A DNA stretch of 64,000 nt from Ensifer canadensis. Its GTDB lineage: Bacteria > Pseudomonadota > Alphaproteobacteria > Rhizobiales > Rhizobiaceae. Numbering within the stretch: position 1 is the first letter of the stretch; every line of letters begins with the position of its first letter. The stretch lies in the NCBI RefSeq assembly GCF_017488845.2, contig NZ_CP083370.1, positions 3,987,103-4,051,102 on the forward strand, read 5' to 3'. The notes under the pieces are model-generated. The model saw only the letters and a program-made list of their open reading frames with translations. It was not told the origin of the DNA and made no database searches. The translations under genes were made by a program, and so were the position numbers. This document shows positions 18,060 to 28,717 of the stretch, piece by piece.

Positions 18060-18902
18060 ATGTATCGCACCAAGTTTTTCGACCACGTCATCCTCCTCAC
18101 CGGCGTCTTCATCATGGTGGCACCGGTCGTGGTCGCCTTCATGACGTCGACGCACGAGGCGGCGGATATCCACCGCAACGGCCTCAGCCTCAGCTGGGGC
18201 GGCCATTTCGTCGAGACCTACGAGACGGTGCTCACCCGCAAGGGGGGCTTCACCGGCAAGATCACCGGCCTCAACATGATGATGAACTCGATGATCCTCG
18301 GCCTCGGCTTCGCGCTCGGCAAGATCGTCTTGTCGATGCTGGCCGCCTATGCGATCGTCTATTTCCGCTTCCGGCTCGCGACCTTCTTCTTCTGGATCAT
18401 CTTCACGACGCTGCTCCTGCCGCTCGAAGTGCGCATTCTTCCCTCCTACGAGGTGATGAACACGCTGAAGCTGACCAACACCTATACCGGCCTGATCGTG
18501 CCGCTGCTCGCGTCGGCGACGGGTACCTTCTATTTCCGTCAGTTCTTCAAGTCGGTGCCGGACGAATTGCTCGAGGCAGCGCGCATCGATGGCGCCGGCC
18601 CGTTCAAGTTCTTCATCGACGTGCTGGTGCCGCTGTCGCGCACCATGATGGCGGCGATCTTCATCATCATGTTCGTCTATGGTTGGAACCAGTATCTCTG
18701 GCCGACATTGATGACCACGGACGAAGGTTTCTTCACGCTGGTGCGCGGCATCAAGCAGATCCTGCTCGTCTGGGTCGGCTCGAACATCCCCGATTACAAC
18801 GAGGCCTTTGCTCTGGCGATCCTTGCCATGCTGCCGCCGGTCCTGATCGTGGTGATCTTCCAGCGCTGGTTCATCAAGGGCCTGACGGAAAGCGACAAGT
18901 AG
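18060..18902 (+). CDS. ugpE: sn-glycerol-3-phosphate ABC transporter permease
   Basis: The 280-residue protein is the second integral membrane subunit of the Ugp importer. It has six predicted helices and the EAA loop [26 protein letters not shown] (about 175-200). Segments [20 protein letters not shown] and [11 protein letters not shown] are typical of UgpE. It begins 10 bases after ugpA and is followed 64 bases later by ugpC, all in one operon. Confidence 0.95.
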   Translation: MYRTKFFDHVILLTGVFIMVAPVVVAFMTSTHEAADIHRNGLSLSWGGHFVETYETVLTRKGGFTGKITGLNMMMNSMILGLGFALGKIVLSMLAAYAIVYFRFRLATFFFWIIFTTLLLPLEVRILPSYEVMNTLKLTNTYTGLIVPLLASATGTFYFRQFFKSVPDELLEAARIDGAGPFKFFIDVLVPLSRTMMAAIFIIMFVYGWNQYLWPTLMTTDEGFFTLVRGIKQILLVWVGSNIPDYNEAFALAILAMLPPVLIVVIFQRWFIKGLTESDK

Positions 18903-18966
18903 ACAAAGGAGAGGCGAAGCCGTCTTTGCCGCTTCCTCAAACCGCAATTTACCAACGGAGGCAGCC

Positions 18967-20082
18967 ATGGCGGCCATCACCATCGCCGAGGTCTCGAAGA
19001 TCTATACCGGCAACGTCGAGGCGGTAAAGTCCGTCTCGATCGATATCGAGGACGGCGAGTTCATCGTGCTTGTCGGCCCGTCCGGCTGCGGCAAGTCCAC
19101 GCTTCTGCGCATGGTCGCAGGCCTTGAAGGCATCTCGAAAGGCACGGTCAAGATTGGCCCACGCGTCATCAACGAGGTCGATCCGGCTGAGCGCGACATC
19201 GCCATGGTTTTCCAGAACTATGCGCTCTATCCGCATATGACGGTCTACCAGAACCTCGCCTACGGTCTGAAGAACCGCAAGACGCCGAAAGCCGAGATCG
19301 ACGCCCGTGTAGCGGAAGCCGCGCGCATGCTGGAGATCGAGCCCTATCTCGACCGCAAGCCGCGTGCGCTTTCCGGTGGCCAGCGTCAGCGTGTGGCCAT
19401 GGGCCGCGCCATCGTGCGCAAGCCGGCAGCCTTCCTTTTCGACGAGCCGTTGTCCAACCTCGACGCCAAGCTGCGCGTTTCCATGCGTGGCGAGATCAAG
19501 CGGCTGCAGAAGCGCCTCGGCACCACATCGCTTTATGTCACGCACGACCAGCTCGAGGCGATGACGCTGGCCGATCGGCTTGTGGTGTTCAACGGTGGCC
19601 GGATCGAGCAGATCGGCCGCCCGCTCGATGTCTACCATCGCCCGGCCTCGACCTTCGTCGCGAGCTTCATCGGCTCGCCCGCCATGAACCTGATCAAGGG
19701 CCGCATCGAAGGCTCGCGCCTTTCTGTCGGCACCTACAGGATCGAGCTTGGCGACAGTGCGCCGGTCGAAGGGCCGGTCACCGTCGGCCTGCGCGCCGAG
19801 GACCTGCGGCTTGCCGCCGTCGGCGAGGATGCGATGCTGTTTCAGGTCGACTATGTCGAGGAACTCGGCGCGCAACGCCTCGTCCACGGCACCATCGAGG
19901 ATCAGGCGCTGACCGTGGCGCTTTCTCCCGAAATTCCCTTGTCCGGCGATCTTGCTGTCACGATTGCAACGGGCCGCCTGCATTTCTTCTCGCCCGAGAA
20001 CGGCAAGCGACTGGAGCGCGGAACGTCTTTCGCCAATACTGCCGAAAGCGCTCGTCCCGTCAGCCTGGAGCCGGCATTGTGA
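18967..20082 (+). CDS. ugpC: sn-glycerol-3-phosphate ABC transporter ATP-binding protein
   Basis: The 371-residue ATPase energises UgpAE. Visible motifs are Walker [10 protein letters not shown] (37-45), Q-loop [10 protein letters not shown], signature LSGGQ (135-139), Walker B FLFDEP (156-161) and the H-loop YVTHDQ. A C-terminal OB/TOBE domain follows (about 240-355), typical of the MalK/UgpC group. ATG 18967 follows a GGAGGCAGCC site. The stop overlaps the start of the next gene by 4 bases (GTGA). Confidence 0.95.
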   Translation: MAAITIAEVSKIYTGNVEAVKSVSIDIEDGEFIVLVGPSGCGKSTLLRMVAGLEGISKGTVKIGPRVINEVDPAERDIAMVFQNYALYPHMTVYQNLAYGLKNRKTPKAEIDARVAEAARMLEIEPYLDRKPRALSGGQRQRVAMGRAIVRKPAAFLFDEPLSNLDAKLRVSMRGEIKRLQKRLGTTSLYVTHDQLEAMTLADRLVVFNGGRIEQIGRPLDVYHRPASTFVASFIGSPAMNLIKGRIEGSRLSVGTYRIELGDSAPVEGPVTVGLRAEDLRLAAVGEDAMLFQVDYVEELGAQRLVHGTIEDQALTVALSPEIPLSGDLAVTIATGRLHFFSPENGKRLERGTSFANTAESARPVSLEPAL

Positions 20083-21071
20083 TCGAAAAGACTGTCATCA
20101 GCCTCACCGTGCCCTCGCAGGAAACCCGCGCCGGTTTCACGGCGATTGAACGTTCGATCGCAGCCCATGATGCCGTGATGGCAGCACTTCCCGAGATGAA
20201 CAGCATCGAGATCGGCGGCGCGCCGTCGTCGGGCGAGCCGCTTGCCTTTCCGTTTACCATCGCCGCCTGGAACCTGGAGCGCTGCCTGTTTGCGCCGGAA
20301 AGTGCCGCGCATCTGGCGGCAACCGACGCGCCGGTCGTGCTGCTCTCGGAAATGGACAACGGCATGGCCCGCACCGGCCAGCGCCACCCGACCGCGGAGG
20401 TCGCAGCCACGCTCCAGATGCAATATGCCTACGGCGTCGAGTTCATCGAGCTCGGCCTCGGTTCCGATACTGAACTGGAATTCTGCAAGGACGACTTCAA
20501 CGAAAAGGGTTTTCACGGCAATGCGTTGATGGCTGCGGTGCCGCTCGGCCGGCCGTTCATGCTCCGCCTCTGGGGCAAACGGCTGTGGTTCATGGATGGC
20601 GGCGATCAGCCGCGCGTCGGCGAACGCTTTGCCATCGGCGCGGTGATCGAGACGCAAGCCGGGCCCTTCGTTGCCGTTTCCACCCATCTCGAAAGCGCCA
20701 CCACGGCGCCCTATCGCGAGCGCCAGGTGAAGGAACTGATCGAGGCGCTCGATGAAGCCTTCCTGGCCTTGCCTGTGCTGATCGGCGGCGACCTCAACAC
20801 CGGCAACCACGCTGGCGGTGATTTCGAGGCCGAAGGGCTGTTCACCACGAGCGCTGCGCGCGGCTTCACCCGCCATGGCGGGCCGATCGAGCTGATGACG
20901 ACCCGCCCCAGCCTGATCACGCGCTGGCCGGAGCGGGCGATGAAACTCGACTGGTTTCTGTCACGGGGCTTGAAGATCGGCGAAAGCGGGATCATTCCTT
21001 CGCTCGACGCGGACGGCCGTCCGCTTTCGGATCATGATCTCATCACCTGCGTCATCGAGGGCTTTGAATAG
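20079..21071 (+). CDS. endonuclease/exonuclease/phosphatase (EEP) fold hydrolase in the ugp operon
   Basis: The 330-residue protein has the EEP metal and catalytic residues in order: N65 (AAWNLER), E91 (LLSEMDNG), H203 (VSTHLES), D238 and N240 (GGDLNTG), D291 (KLDWFLSRG), D318-H319 (LSDHDL). No signal peptide is seen, so it is likely cytoplasmic. It starts with GTG at 20079 and overlaps ugpC by 4 bases, so it is translationally coupled to the importer. By context it may cleave a phosphodiester or phosphomonoester brought in by Ugp, a position often taken by ugpQ. The substrate is inference only. Confidence 0.85.
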   Translation: MIEKTVISLTVPSQETRAGFTAIERSIAAHDAVMAALPEMNSIEIGGAPSSGEPLAFPFTIAAWNLERCLFAPESAAHLAATDAPVVLLSEMDNGMARTGQRHPTAEVAATLQMQYAYGVEFIELGLGSDTELEFCKDDFNEKGFHGNALMAAVPLGRPFMLRLWGKRLWFMDGGDQPRVGERFAIGAVIETQAGPFVAVSTHLESATTAPYRERQVKELIEALDEAFLALPVLIGGDLNTGNHAGGDFEAEGLFTTSAARGFTRHGGPIELMTTRPSLITRWPERAMKLDWFLSRGLKIGESGIIPSLDADGRPLSDHDLITCVIEGFE

Positions 21072-21151
21072 CCTTGCCGCTGAAGCGCTCGATGCTTGGC
21101 GCTCGAGCCTTGCCTAAGGCGAGTCCGCATTCTACATGTTGCGGGCATTTC

Positions 21152-21202
21152 TAGAGCGGGATGAGGAAACGTTTGCTCGGTTCTCCGCCCGCATCTCGCT
21201 CT
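21152..21202. repeat. inverted-repeat element AGAGCGGGATGAGG...CGCTCT, copy 2
   Basis: Arms AGAGCGGGATG and CATCTCGCTCT enclose AGGAAA and the CCGCCCGC motif. It matches the element at 15596-15642 in layout and words. It lies 79 bases upstream of gshB. Confidence 0.65.
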
Positions 21203-21280
21203 AACGTATTAATATCGATCACGTTTATGACCTTGGATCGGACCGCTCCAAGGTCATCGCGATCTAACGGGGATAGGAAG

Positions 21281-22228
21281 ATGGCGAAAATCGTCAATGT
21301 CGGGGTCCAGATGGACCATGTGTCGGGCATCAACATCGCAGGTGATTCCACCTTCGCGATGTGCCTTGAGGCACAGGCCCGCGGCTACCGGCTCTTCCAC
21401 TACACCCCGGAGAAGCTGTCGCTGCGTGACGGCAAGGTTTTCGCCACTGCGCAGCAGATGACGTTGCGCGACGTCAAGGGCGACCACTTCACGCTCGGCG
21501 AGCCGGAACGGCTTGATCTTTCGACCATGGACGTGATCCTGTTGCGCCAGGATCCGCCCTTCGACATGGCCTACATCACCTCGACGCATCTGCTCGAGCG
21601 CCTGCATCCGAGGACGCTTGTCGTCAACGACCCGGCCTGGGTGCGCAACTCGCCGGAAAAGATCTTCGTCACCGAATTCGCTGATCTGATGCCGAGGACG
21701 CTGATTACCCGCGATGCCGCCGAGATCGCGCGATTCCGCGAGGAAATGGGCGACATCATCCTGAAGCCGCTCTACGGCAATGGCGGCGCTGGTGTGTTTC
21801 ATTCCGCGCGCGACGATCGCAACATGTCGTCGCTGCTTGAAATGTTCGGCCAGATGTTCCGCGAGCCCTTCATCGCGCAGGAGTATTTGCCGGCGGTGCG
21901 CAAGGGCGACAAGCGCATCCTGCTCGTCGACGGCGAGCCGGTCGGCGCCATCAACCGCGTGCCTGCCGAGCACGACGCCCGCTCCAACATGCACGCCGGT
22001 GGCCGGCCCGAGCCGACCGAACTGACGGCGCGCGAGAAGGAAATCTGCGCCCGCATCGCACCGGCGCTGAAGGAGCGCGGCTTCCTCTTCGTCGGTATCG
22101 ACGTCATCGGCGACTACATGACCGAAATCAACGTGACGTCGCCGACCGGCATCCGCGAAGTCAAGAAGTTCGGCGGCGCCGACGTCGCCAGCCTGCTTTG
22201 GGACGCGATCGAGCGCAAGCGCGCCTAG
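21281..22228 (+). CDS. gshB: glutathione synthetase
   Basis: GshB joins gamma-glutamylcysteine and glycine with ATP. The 315-residue protein is a prokaryotic ATP-grasp enzyme: N-terminal [34 protein letters not shown] (about 87-99), [26 protein letters not shown] (ATP-binding), and the C-terminal [21 protein letters not shown] with its metal-binding E and N. ATG 21281 has AGGAAG upstream; longer frames start within the repeat element. It has its own promoter region after the ugp operon. Confidence 0.96.
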   Translation: MAKIVNVGVQMDHVSGINIAGDSTFAMCLEAQARGYRLFHYTPEKLSLRDGKVFATAQQMTLRDVKGDHFTLGEPERLDLSTMDVILLRQDPPFDMAYITSTHLLERLHPRTLVVNDPAWVRNSPEKIFVTEFADLMPRTLITRDAAEIARFREEMGDIILKPLYGNGGAGVFHSARDDRNMSSLLEMFGQMFREPFIAQEYLPAVRKGDKRILLVDGEPVGAINRVPAEHDARSNMHAGGRPEPTELTAREKEICARIAPALKERGFLFVGIDVIGDYMTEINVTSPTGIREVKKFGGADVASLLWDAIERKRA

Positions 22229-22443
22229 CGCAGGCGGCGCACGTGTTAGACGACAGGCGCGCGCTGTAGCCACGAGATGCTACCAGCGCGCAGACGCGCT
22301 CTGGCCGATCCCGATCGTGGTGCTGATTGGCTGGCGTCCATCACCGAGCTGTTGCAGACGCTCTATGGGAACAGGCTCCCAGCAATACCGTTCCAAAAAG
22401 GCCAGCCGAGCGAGTGCTCCCTGGACCGTGATTGGTTGCTTTG

Positions 22444-22818
22444 TCAGCCTATGCGCGGGCACCCGCGTCGCGTACCGAAGATGATGCGATTGCGTTCGCC
22501 ACGGCTGCCGATTCCGCGAATTTCAATAATCTCCTGCGACGTCCGGCCGACGCGTGGATTGCGAAGATATCTTTGGGCTTTGTTAAGCGCCTGGCGCGGT
22601 GTGCACTGATAGGCTTCCGGCGGTCGGCGGCGATATTGCTGCTCGCCCCAGCCGTCGTCTTCGTCATAGTACCGGGGCTCGTCATAGTAGCGTGGCTGAT
22701 CACGGTAGCGCGGGCCACCGCCGTCGATATAAATATCCAGATCCTGGGAAGCTGCCGCTCCTACTACGAAGGTGCACGCGATGGTGGCTATCGCACATGT
22801 TTTGATCATCCTGATCAT
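22444..22818 (-). CDS. small secreted protein rich in Tyr/Arg/Asp, unknown
   Basis: The 124-residue protein has a signal peptide (1-23, VVGAAASQ). A tyrosine- and charge-rich segment (RYRDQPRYYDEPRYYDEDD, about 34-52) follows, then a conserved-looking C-terminal part with two cysteines (QCTPRQALNKAQRYLRNPRVGRT and RRGCPR). Such proteins are frequent in Rhizobiales as exported proteins of unknown role. ATG 22818 has a strong AAAGGAGAG site; the longer frame to 22959 would overlap the next gene's end. It lies 62 bases downstream of the TylF-type gene on the same strand. Confidence 0.8.
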   Translation of the reverse strand: MIRMIKTCAIATIACTFVVGAAASQDLDIYIDGGGPRYRDQPRYYDEPRYYDEDDGWGEQQYRRRPPEAYQCTPRQALNKAQRYLRNPRVGRTSQEIIEIRGIGSRGERNRIIFGTRRGCPRIG

Positions 22819-22880
22819 AGGGCTCTCCTTTGACTGCCCGAGCATTTTACCGACGGAATCATGAACGGGAGCAAAACGGT

Positions 22881-23645
22881 TCACTGGACGACAATCACTC
22901 CCTGGCCGGTCGGCAGCGTCAAAATCGCCTGACCGTTTTTCCTCGCAAAGTCGTTCCACATCGCGTTTTGTTCCTCGCTGCCGCGGAACGCATAGTCATC
23001 GAGAACGATTGTTGCCCCCAGTACGAGATTGTCCCACACTCGTTCGATGCATTCCTTCTCGTATTGCGCGACGTTCAGGTCGATCGAAAGATAGGCAATG
23101 TTTCCGAGCGGAACGCCTTCGAGGGTATCGGGCAGCACGCCGCGAATGAGATGTGCATTGGGGAAAGGTGCAAAGTTGCGCTTCGCGACCTCAAAAACGT
23201 CCTCGTAGATGCCGGTGTTTCGCTGCGTTGTCAGGCGGCGTTCCACGTCGGTCATGTGCCCGTGCGGGATGCCGCCGAACGTGTCGAACAGCCAGAATTT
23301 GCGATCGAGCGCTTCGAAACCGAGATACCGGCACACCGTCATTGACAGAAGACCGGCGTTCACGCCGAATTCCACAAAGTCGCCTTCCAGGCGAAGCGCC
23401 CGCGATGCCGCCCAACAGCACGTGTGCGCGCGCCAGCGAACATCGGGAACGCGGCCGCGCTTCCGCCAGGCCTCCCGGTTGCCTTCCTCGGCAATGGTCC
23501 ATGCTGCTGCAAACTGCGGCTCGTCCATGAACGACGTGTTCTTGTTCGTCGTCCTGAGGCCGTCAGCGGCATACCCAGGCAGCGTTTTGTCTCCATGTAG
23601 AAAGTATCGAGTGCGCTTTTTCAGTTCGCGGATGCCAACCATCAT
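22881..23645 (-). CDS. TylF/MycF-like class I methyltransferase
   Basis: The 254-residue protein has the macrocin-O-methyltransferase-like pattern: GDFVEFGVNAGLLSMTVCRYL (about 88-108, SAM site), KFWLFDTFGGIP, and YLSIDLNVAQYEKECIERVWDNLVLGATIVLDDYAF (metal-binding D residues, about 185-220). Members methylate sugars or hydroxy groups on surface glycans or natural products; the substrate here is unknown. ATG 23645 is chosen after AGAGGGG; a TTG directly before it is less likely. No sugar-synthesis genes are nearby. Confidence 0.85.
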   Translation of the reverse strand: MMVGIRELKKRTRYFLHGDKTLPGYAADGLRTTNKNTSFMDEPQFAAAWTIAEEGNREAWRKRGRVPDVRWRAHTCCWAASRALRLEGDFVEFGVNAGLLSMTVCRYLGFEALDRKFWLFDTFGGIPHGHMTDVERRLTTQRNTGIYEDVFEVAKRNFAPFPNAHLIRGVLPDTLEGVPLGNIAYLSIDLNVAQYEKECIERVWDNLVLGATIVLDDYAFRGSEEQNAMWNDFARKNGQAILTLPTGQGVIVVQ

Positions 23646-23976
23646 CAATCCCCTCTGGAAACATGAGGACTAAGTAGGCGTTCGAATGGCATCGGCAATC
23701 CGCCTGTGGCCGCTTGGATCCAAGTTGAGCGCAAGCGGTTGATACGTTTCGAGACCGATTGCGAACGCGCGCCGATGGCCGGCGGGCGATCTCTGGGTTT
23801 CAGCACGTCTGGTGACGGTGGGACGGTCGAGCGATGTGCTGCTCAAGCATCTGCGCGACGCAAGGCGTGATGTTCTGTTATTGTTCTTGTTTTTGTGTGT
23901 TTTCCGTGCAAGATTTATCGCTGCAACCACCGGGGTTGCGGCGGCATGGCGGGCCGCCCTGGTCGAAGAGGCGGTC
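23646..23976. other. intergenic region upstream of comM
   Basis: This 331-bp region separates the divergent TylF-type gene and comM. A plus-strand T-rich stretch (about 23870-23910) is a plausible promoter zone for comM. Open frames crossing it have no recognisable domain. No repeat or hairpin of note was found. Confidence 0.5.
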
Positions 23977-25508
23977 ATGGTTGCGCGGGTCAGTACGGTT
24001 GCATTCCAGGGGATAGAAGGTGTGCCGGTCGACGTTCAGGTGATGGTTGCACCCGGGCGGGTCGGCATGCAGATCGTTGCCTGCCCGACAAGGCCGTGGC
24101 CGAAAGCCGCGAGCGGGTGCAGGCAGCCCTTCATGCGTCTGGTCTAGCGCTGCCAGCCAAGAAAGTCACCGTCAATCTCGCGCCCGCGGATCTGCCCAAG
24201 GAAGGCAGCCACTTTGATCTCGCGATCGCGCTAGGGCTGATGGCCGCGCTCGGTGCCATCCCCGGCGACGCGCTGAATGGCTATGTGGTGATCGGCGAGC
24301 TCAATCTCGACGGTACGGTCGCGGCCGTCGCCGGCGCGCTGCCGGCCGCAATTGGCGCCAATGCGCTCGGCAAGGGGCTGATCTGTCCGGCCGAAAGCGG
24401 TCCGGAGGCCGCCTGGGCCGGCGCCGAGATCGATATTCTTGCACCCCGCAGCCTGATCGCCATCGCCAATCATTTCAGGGGCACGCAGGTGCTCTCCCGG
24501 CCGGAGCCTGCCATTCGCGCCGGCGCTACCGATCTGCCTGATCTTGCCGATATCAAGGGACAGGAGAGCGCCAAGCGGGCGCTCGAAGTCGCCGCCGCCG
24601 GCAACCACAATCTGCTGATGGTTGGACCGCCGGGCTCGGGCAAATCGATGCTGGCCTCGCGTTTGCCGTCGATCCTGCCGCCCTTGACGCCTGCCGAGCT
24701 TCTCGAAGTCTCGATGATCCACTCGATCGCCGGCCAGTTGCCGGGCGGCAAGCTGTCCGACCGGCGGCCGTTCCGCACGCCGCACCATTCCGCCACCATG
24801 GCGGCGATGATCGGTGGCGGCTTGCGAGCGAAACCAGGCGAGGCATCGCTCGCCCACAACGGCGTTCTGTTCCTTGACGAGTTTCCCGAGTTCCCCCCGC
24901 AGGTGCTTGATGCCCTGCGTCAGCCGCTGGAAACGGCGGAATGCATCATTGCCCGTGCCAACCATCGCGTCACCTATCCCGCCGCGATCCAACTGGTGGC
25001 AGCGATGAACCCGTGCCGGTGCGGCATGGCGGGTGAACCCGGCCGCACCTGCGCCCGTGGCCCGCGCTGCATGAGCGATTACCAGGCGCGCATCTCCGGC
25101 CCGTTGATGGACCGGATCGATCTGCGCATCGACGTACCGGCTGTCAGCGCCGCAGACCTGATCCGGCCGATGGCGGCAGAGGCCAGTGCTGCTGTGGCAA
25201 GACGTGTCGCCCGCGCCCGGCAATTGCAGATCGATCGCTTCGCCGCGCTCGGCAGTCGCGAGCCATCCAGCAACGCCCGCTGCTCGACGGCGATGATCGA
25301 ACGCATTGCCGAACCGGATGCAGCCGGCCTGCAGTTGCTGCGCGACGCTGCCGAAAAACTGAAGTTCTCAGCGCGCGGCTACCACCGCGTCCTGAAGGTG
25401 GCGCGTACGCTCGCAGATCTCGATGGCAGCGCGACCGTCGGCCGGCTGCACTTGGCCGAAGCGATCTCCTACCGCATCGCCGGCGAGCGTCTGCAAGCGG
25501 CCGCCTGA
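23977..25508 (+). pseudogene. comM: ComM/YifB-family Mg-chelatase-like ATPase, single-base frame break
   Basis: The full family length of about 510 codons is present but in two frames. ATG 23977 encodes MVARVSTVAFQGIEGV...VGMQIV. At 24079 the frame should read V-G-L-P-D-K but a single G is missing, and LPDKAVAESRERVQAALH continues in the next frame to 25508. The rest is intact: Walker A VGPPGSGKSM, Walker B LFLDEFPEF, the CRCG/CARGPRC cysteines and the C-terminal ComM domain. ComM is a hexameric helicase for branch migration in natural transformation. With one clean indel and no other decay, this is either a very recent inactivation or a sequence error. No ribosomal slippage motif is evident. 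Confidence 0.85.
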
Positions 25509-25859
25509 CGGTCGTTGACGGCGTCGGGCAGTCGCCGTCCGCGTTACCTGCAATTGCGGTTTCGGAAGTCGGCGACTTTGCTTTTGTATGCTGCCGCACA
25601 ATTCCTGACATGCGCATCGACCCAAGTTGGAAACTAACGGGGCAAGTTTGGAGCCTTGCCGCGTCCACTGGGCGCCATGTCTGACTGGCGGAGTCGCGGC
25701 GCTCTGCGGCGATGGTCGTCCTTCGTTGCAGGTTCTCTCGAGTGGTCATTGCAACGCTTCTTCCGCGCTTGCCGTCGGCAATAGGCGGAAACGGTCGAGT
25801 GCCCTATCTTGATGACGGCACCGGATACTTGCCGCACTGCTCAATTTGGGAGGTTTGTC
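25509..25859. other. intergenic region between comM and the SRPBCC gene
   Basis: This 351-bp region carries no supported ORF and no clear terminator. Only the ribosome site GGGAGG just before 25860 is recognisable. Composition is close to that of the neighbours. Confidence 0.5.
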
Positions 25860-26352
25860 ATGACGAACGGTTCGCTCAGACGAACGGATAGCGCCGAACG
25901 TGTGATCGTGGCGTCCGCGCAGGTGGTTTATCTGGCACTGCTTGATCCGAAAGCCGTGACGCGATGGGCTGCCCCCGGAGGGGATGACGGGCCATGTCCA
26001 TGCATTTGAGGCGAAAGAGGGCGGTCGCTATCGCATGGCGCTCGTCTACGATAAATCCGAACATGGCAATCGCGGCAAGACGTCGGATGAGACCGATATT
26101 GTCGAGGGGCGCTTCGTCGAGTTGCGCCCGAATGAACGCGTCGTGCAGCAGGTGGAGTTCGAATCCGAAGATCCGGCATTTGCCGGGATCATGACGATCA
26201 CCTGGGCACCGGAGACGATATCCGGTGGCACCCGGGTGCGTGTAACCTGCGCGAATGTTCCTGAAGGCATATCGCGGGAGGATCACGAGGCGGGTCTTTC
26301 ATCGACGCTTGCCAATCTTGCTGGTTTCACCGAGCGAAACCCCAGAGCATAG
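25860..26352 (+). pseudogene. SRPBCC/AHSA1-like domain protein, single-base frame break
   Basis: ATG 25860 (GGGAGG upstream) encodes a typical Aha1/polyketide-cyclase-like start: ...ERVIVASAQVVYLALLDPKAVTRW. After the Trp codon at 25965-25967 an extra G (25968) shifts the frame. The expected LPPEGMTGHVHAFEAKEGGRYRM then reads on in the other frame to the stop at 26352, ending with the family-like HEAGLSSTLANLAGF. Restored length would be about 163 residues. Function would be ligand binding or stress-related; unknown. The break is in a GGG run, so sequencing error or recent mutation are both possible. Confidence 0.8.
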
Positions 26353-26360
26353 CTTCCTAA

Positions 26361-26460
26361 AGCATGTCGCGCAAAAGTGTGCAGCGGTTTTGCGATAACG
26401 ACATGCGCAAAAACAAGAGCTTAAAGCGCAGAAAGCGAATCTGAAAGATCGCGGCGCGAA
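26361..26460. repeat. CATGTCGCGCAAAAGTG-type dispersed repeat, copy 1 (tandem)
   Basis: The unit begins AGCATGTCGCGCAAAAGTG, has CGATAACGACATGCGCAAAAA in the middle (CATGTCG/CGACATG form a palindrome) and ends near CAGAAAGCGAATC. A second unit follows immediately at 26461. Further copies are at 29352-29432 and, diverged, 35938-36008. The whole 26353-26768 interval between the SRPBCC gene and the cysK terminator has no gene; after the repeats it holds a small hairpin GAAGCGC-tttcga-GCGCTTC near 26554-26573. Confidence 0.7.
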
Positions 26461-26552
26461 AAGCATGTCGCGCAAAGTGTTCAGCGGGTTCGCGATCACG
26501 ACATGCGCAAAAAACAAGAGCTGAAAGGGCAGCAAGCGAATCCTGGAGATCG
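26461..26552. repeat. CATGTCGCGCAAAAGTG-type dispersed repeat, copy 2 (tandem)
   Basis: Direct tandem partner of the preceding unit, with the same CATGTCGCGCAAA...CGATCACGACATGCGCAAAA palindrome and AGCAAGCGAATCC end. Differences are point changes and one-base indels, so the duplication is not recent. Confidence 0.7.
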
Positions 26553-26768
26553 TGAAGCGCTTTCGAGCGCTTCGAGAAAAAGTACGAAGCGGAATCTCGT
26601 CAGAATTCGTAAAAACAAGAAGATAGAGCGCTTTTGCGCCTCCGTTTAAACCGGAACATTCTCAATGAAGAGAACGGATGCCGGTGTTTCAGGCCAGCGA
26701 CGTGGTTTGAAGGTCCGGTTTGGCGCACGCGGGGCCGGCGGTGACGCCCGCAGTCCAGCAGTGGGCAA

Positions 26769-26797
26769 CAAAAAAGGGCGCCCGAAGCGCCCTTTCG
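26769..26797 (-). terminator. intrinsic terminator of cysK
   Basis: On the minus strand AAAGGGCGC-TTCG-GGCGCCCTTTTTTG forms a stable UUCG-loop-like hairpin with a T-run. It lies just after the cysK stop. Confidence 0.9.
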
Positions 26798-26819
26798 TTT
26801 GCACTTTGCAATGATCGGC

Positions 26820-27788
<969 letters not shown>

Positions 27789-27925
27789 TAAGTTTCTCCC
27801 TTGGGTGTGACGATTTGGTTGTGACAATAGGGGCCATGCCCGTTCTATTCCAGAACGGTAACCGCGACGCGACGATCAGCCGGAGGAAAAACCACCGGCG
27901 GAAGCCCAGTCCGGGGAATGTTTTT

Positions 27926-28543
27926 TCAGGCGGCGCGGGTAGCGATATAGGCGGCGGTGCCTGCCAGCACGCCAGCGGCAACGCGGTTCAGCGCCAGCAA
28001 TGCCTTGGGCTGTTTGAGCAGCGTGCGCGCCCGTGCGGCAAGCAGGATATAGGGCAGAAGCACGGTCAGCAGCACGAGGAACGTCGCGATCAAAAGCAGC
28101 CCGTATTCGCGCGGCCCGATCACCGCAATGTCGATCAGCGTCGGCACCAGCGCCACATAAAACAGCATTGTCTTCGGGTTGCCGAGCGTGACCAATAGGC
28201 CCGAAAGGAACGACATCGACACGCTTGCGGATGTCTTCGCCTTGATGTCCCGCGGCAACAGGCCGGCGGTCCAAAGCTTCCATGCGATGTAGCCGAGGTA
28301 GAGCACGCCGGCGAACTTGACGATCAGGAAAGCGGTCGTGAAGGTCTGGGCGATCAGCGCCAGGCCGAGCACCACGGCGGTCAGGTAAACCATGTCGCCG
28401 AGGATCAGGCCGAGCCCCATGAAGAAGGTCTCGCGAAAGCCGGAGCCGAGCGCTCGCGCAACGAGCGCCGTCACGCCGGGGCCGGGAATGATGGCTGCGA
28501 TGAAGAGAGCGCCGCTATAGGCAAGCAGGGCTGCAAGCGTCAT
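27926..28543 (-). CDS. LysE/RhtB family amino-acid exporter
   Basis: The 205-residue protein has five to six hydrophobic segments and the LysE-family signature IIPGPGVTALVARALGSGFRETFFMGLGLILGD (about 18-50), plus LGNPKTMLFYVALVP. It would export an amino acid or derivative across the inner membrane. It is divergent from a second LysE-type gene (28718, plus strand) with 174 bp between; the two share only the family pattern. Substrate unknown. Confidence 0.9.
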   Translation of the reverse strand: MTLAALLAYSGALFIAAIIPGPGVTALVARALGSGFRETFFMGLGLILGDMVYLTAVVLGLALIAQTFTTAFLIVKFAGVLYLGYIAWKLWTAGLLPRDIKAKTSASVSMSFLSGLLVTLGNPKTMLFYVALVPTLIDIAVIGPREYGLLLIATFLVLLTVLLPYILLAARARTLLKQPKALLALNRVAAGVLAGTAAYIATRAA

Positions 28544-28717
28544 GATCGTTCCTCCCGGGTGGCGACGCCGCTTTTACCAAAGAGCGTCGAAAATGGAAAT
28601 CGGGATCGGCGGGCGAGCGGCAATTTCGCGACAAAATTGATCGGGTGACAAGTCTGGCGTTGCCCGGTTTTTGGAGATGCGTAGAGCTTTGGGAAATACT
28701 CAATAAAGGCGCGCGTT

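Noticed and set aside
23670..23978. 102-codon minus-strand frame upstream of comM
   Set aside because: No ribosome site or domain, low-complexity Arg/Thr/Ala content, and it covers the likely comM promoter.
24076..24090. Programmed -1/+1 frameshift to explain the split comM
   Set aside because: There is no slippery heptamer, upstream Shine-Dalgarno or following stem-loop, and ComM is not known to use recoding.
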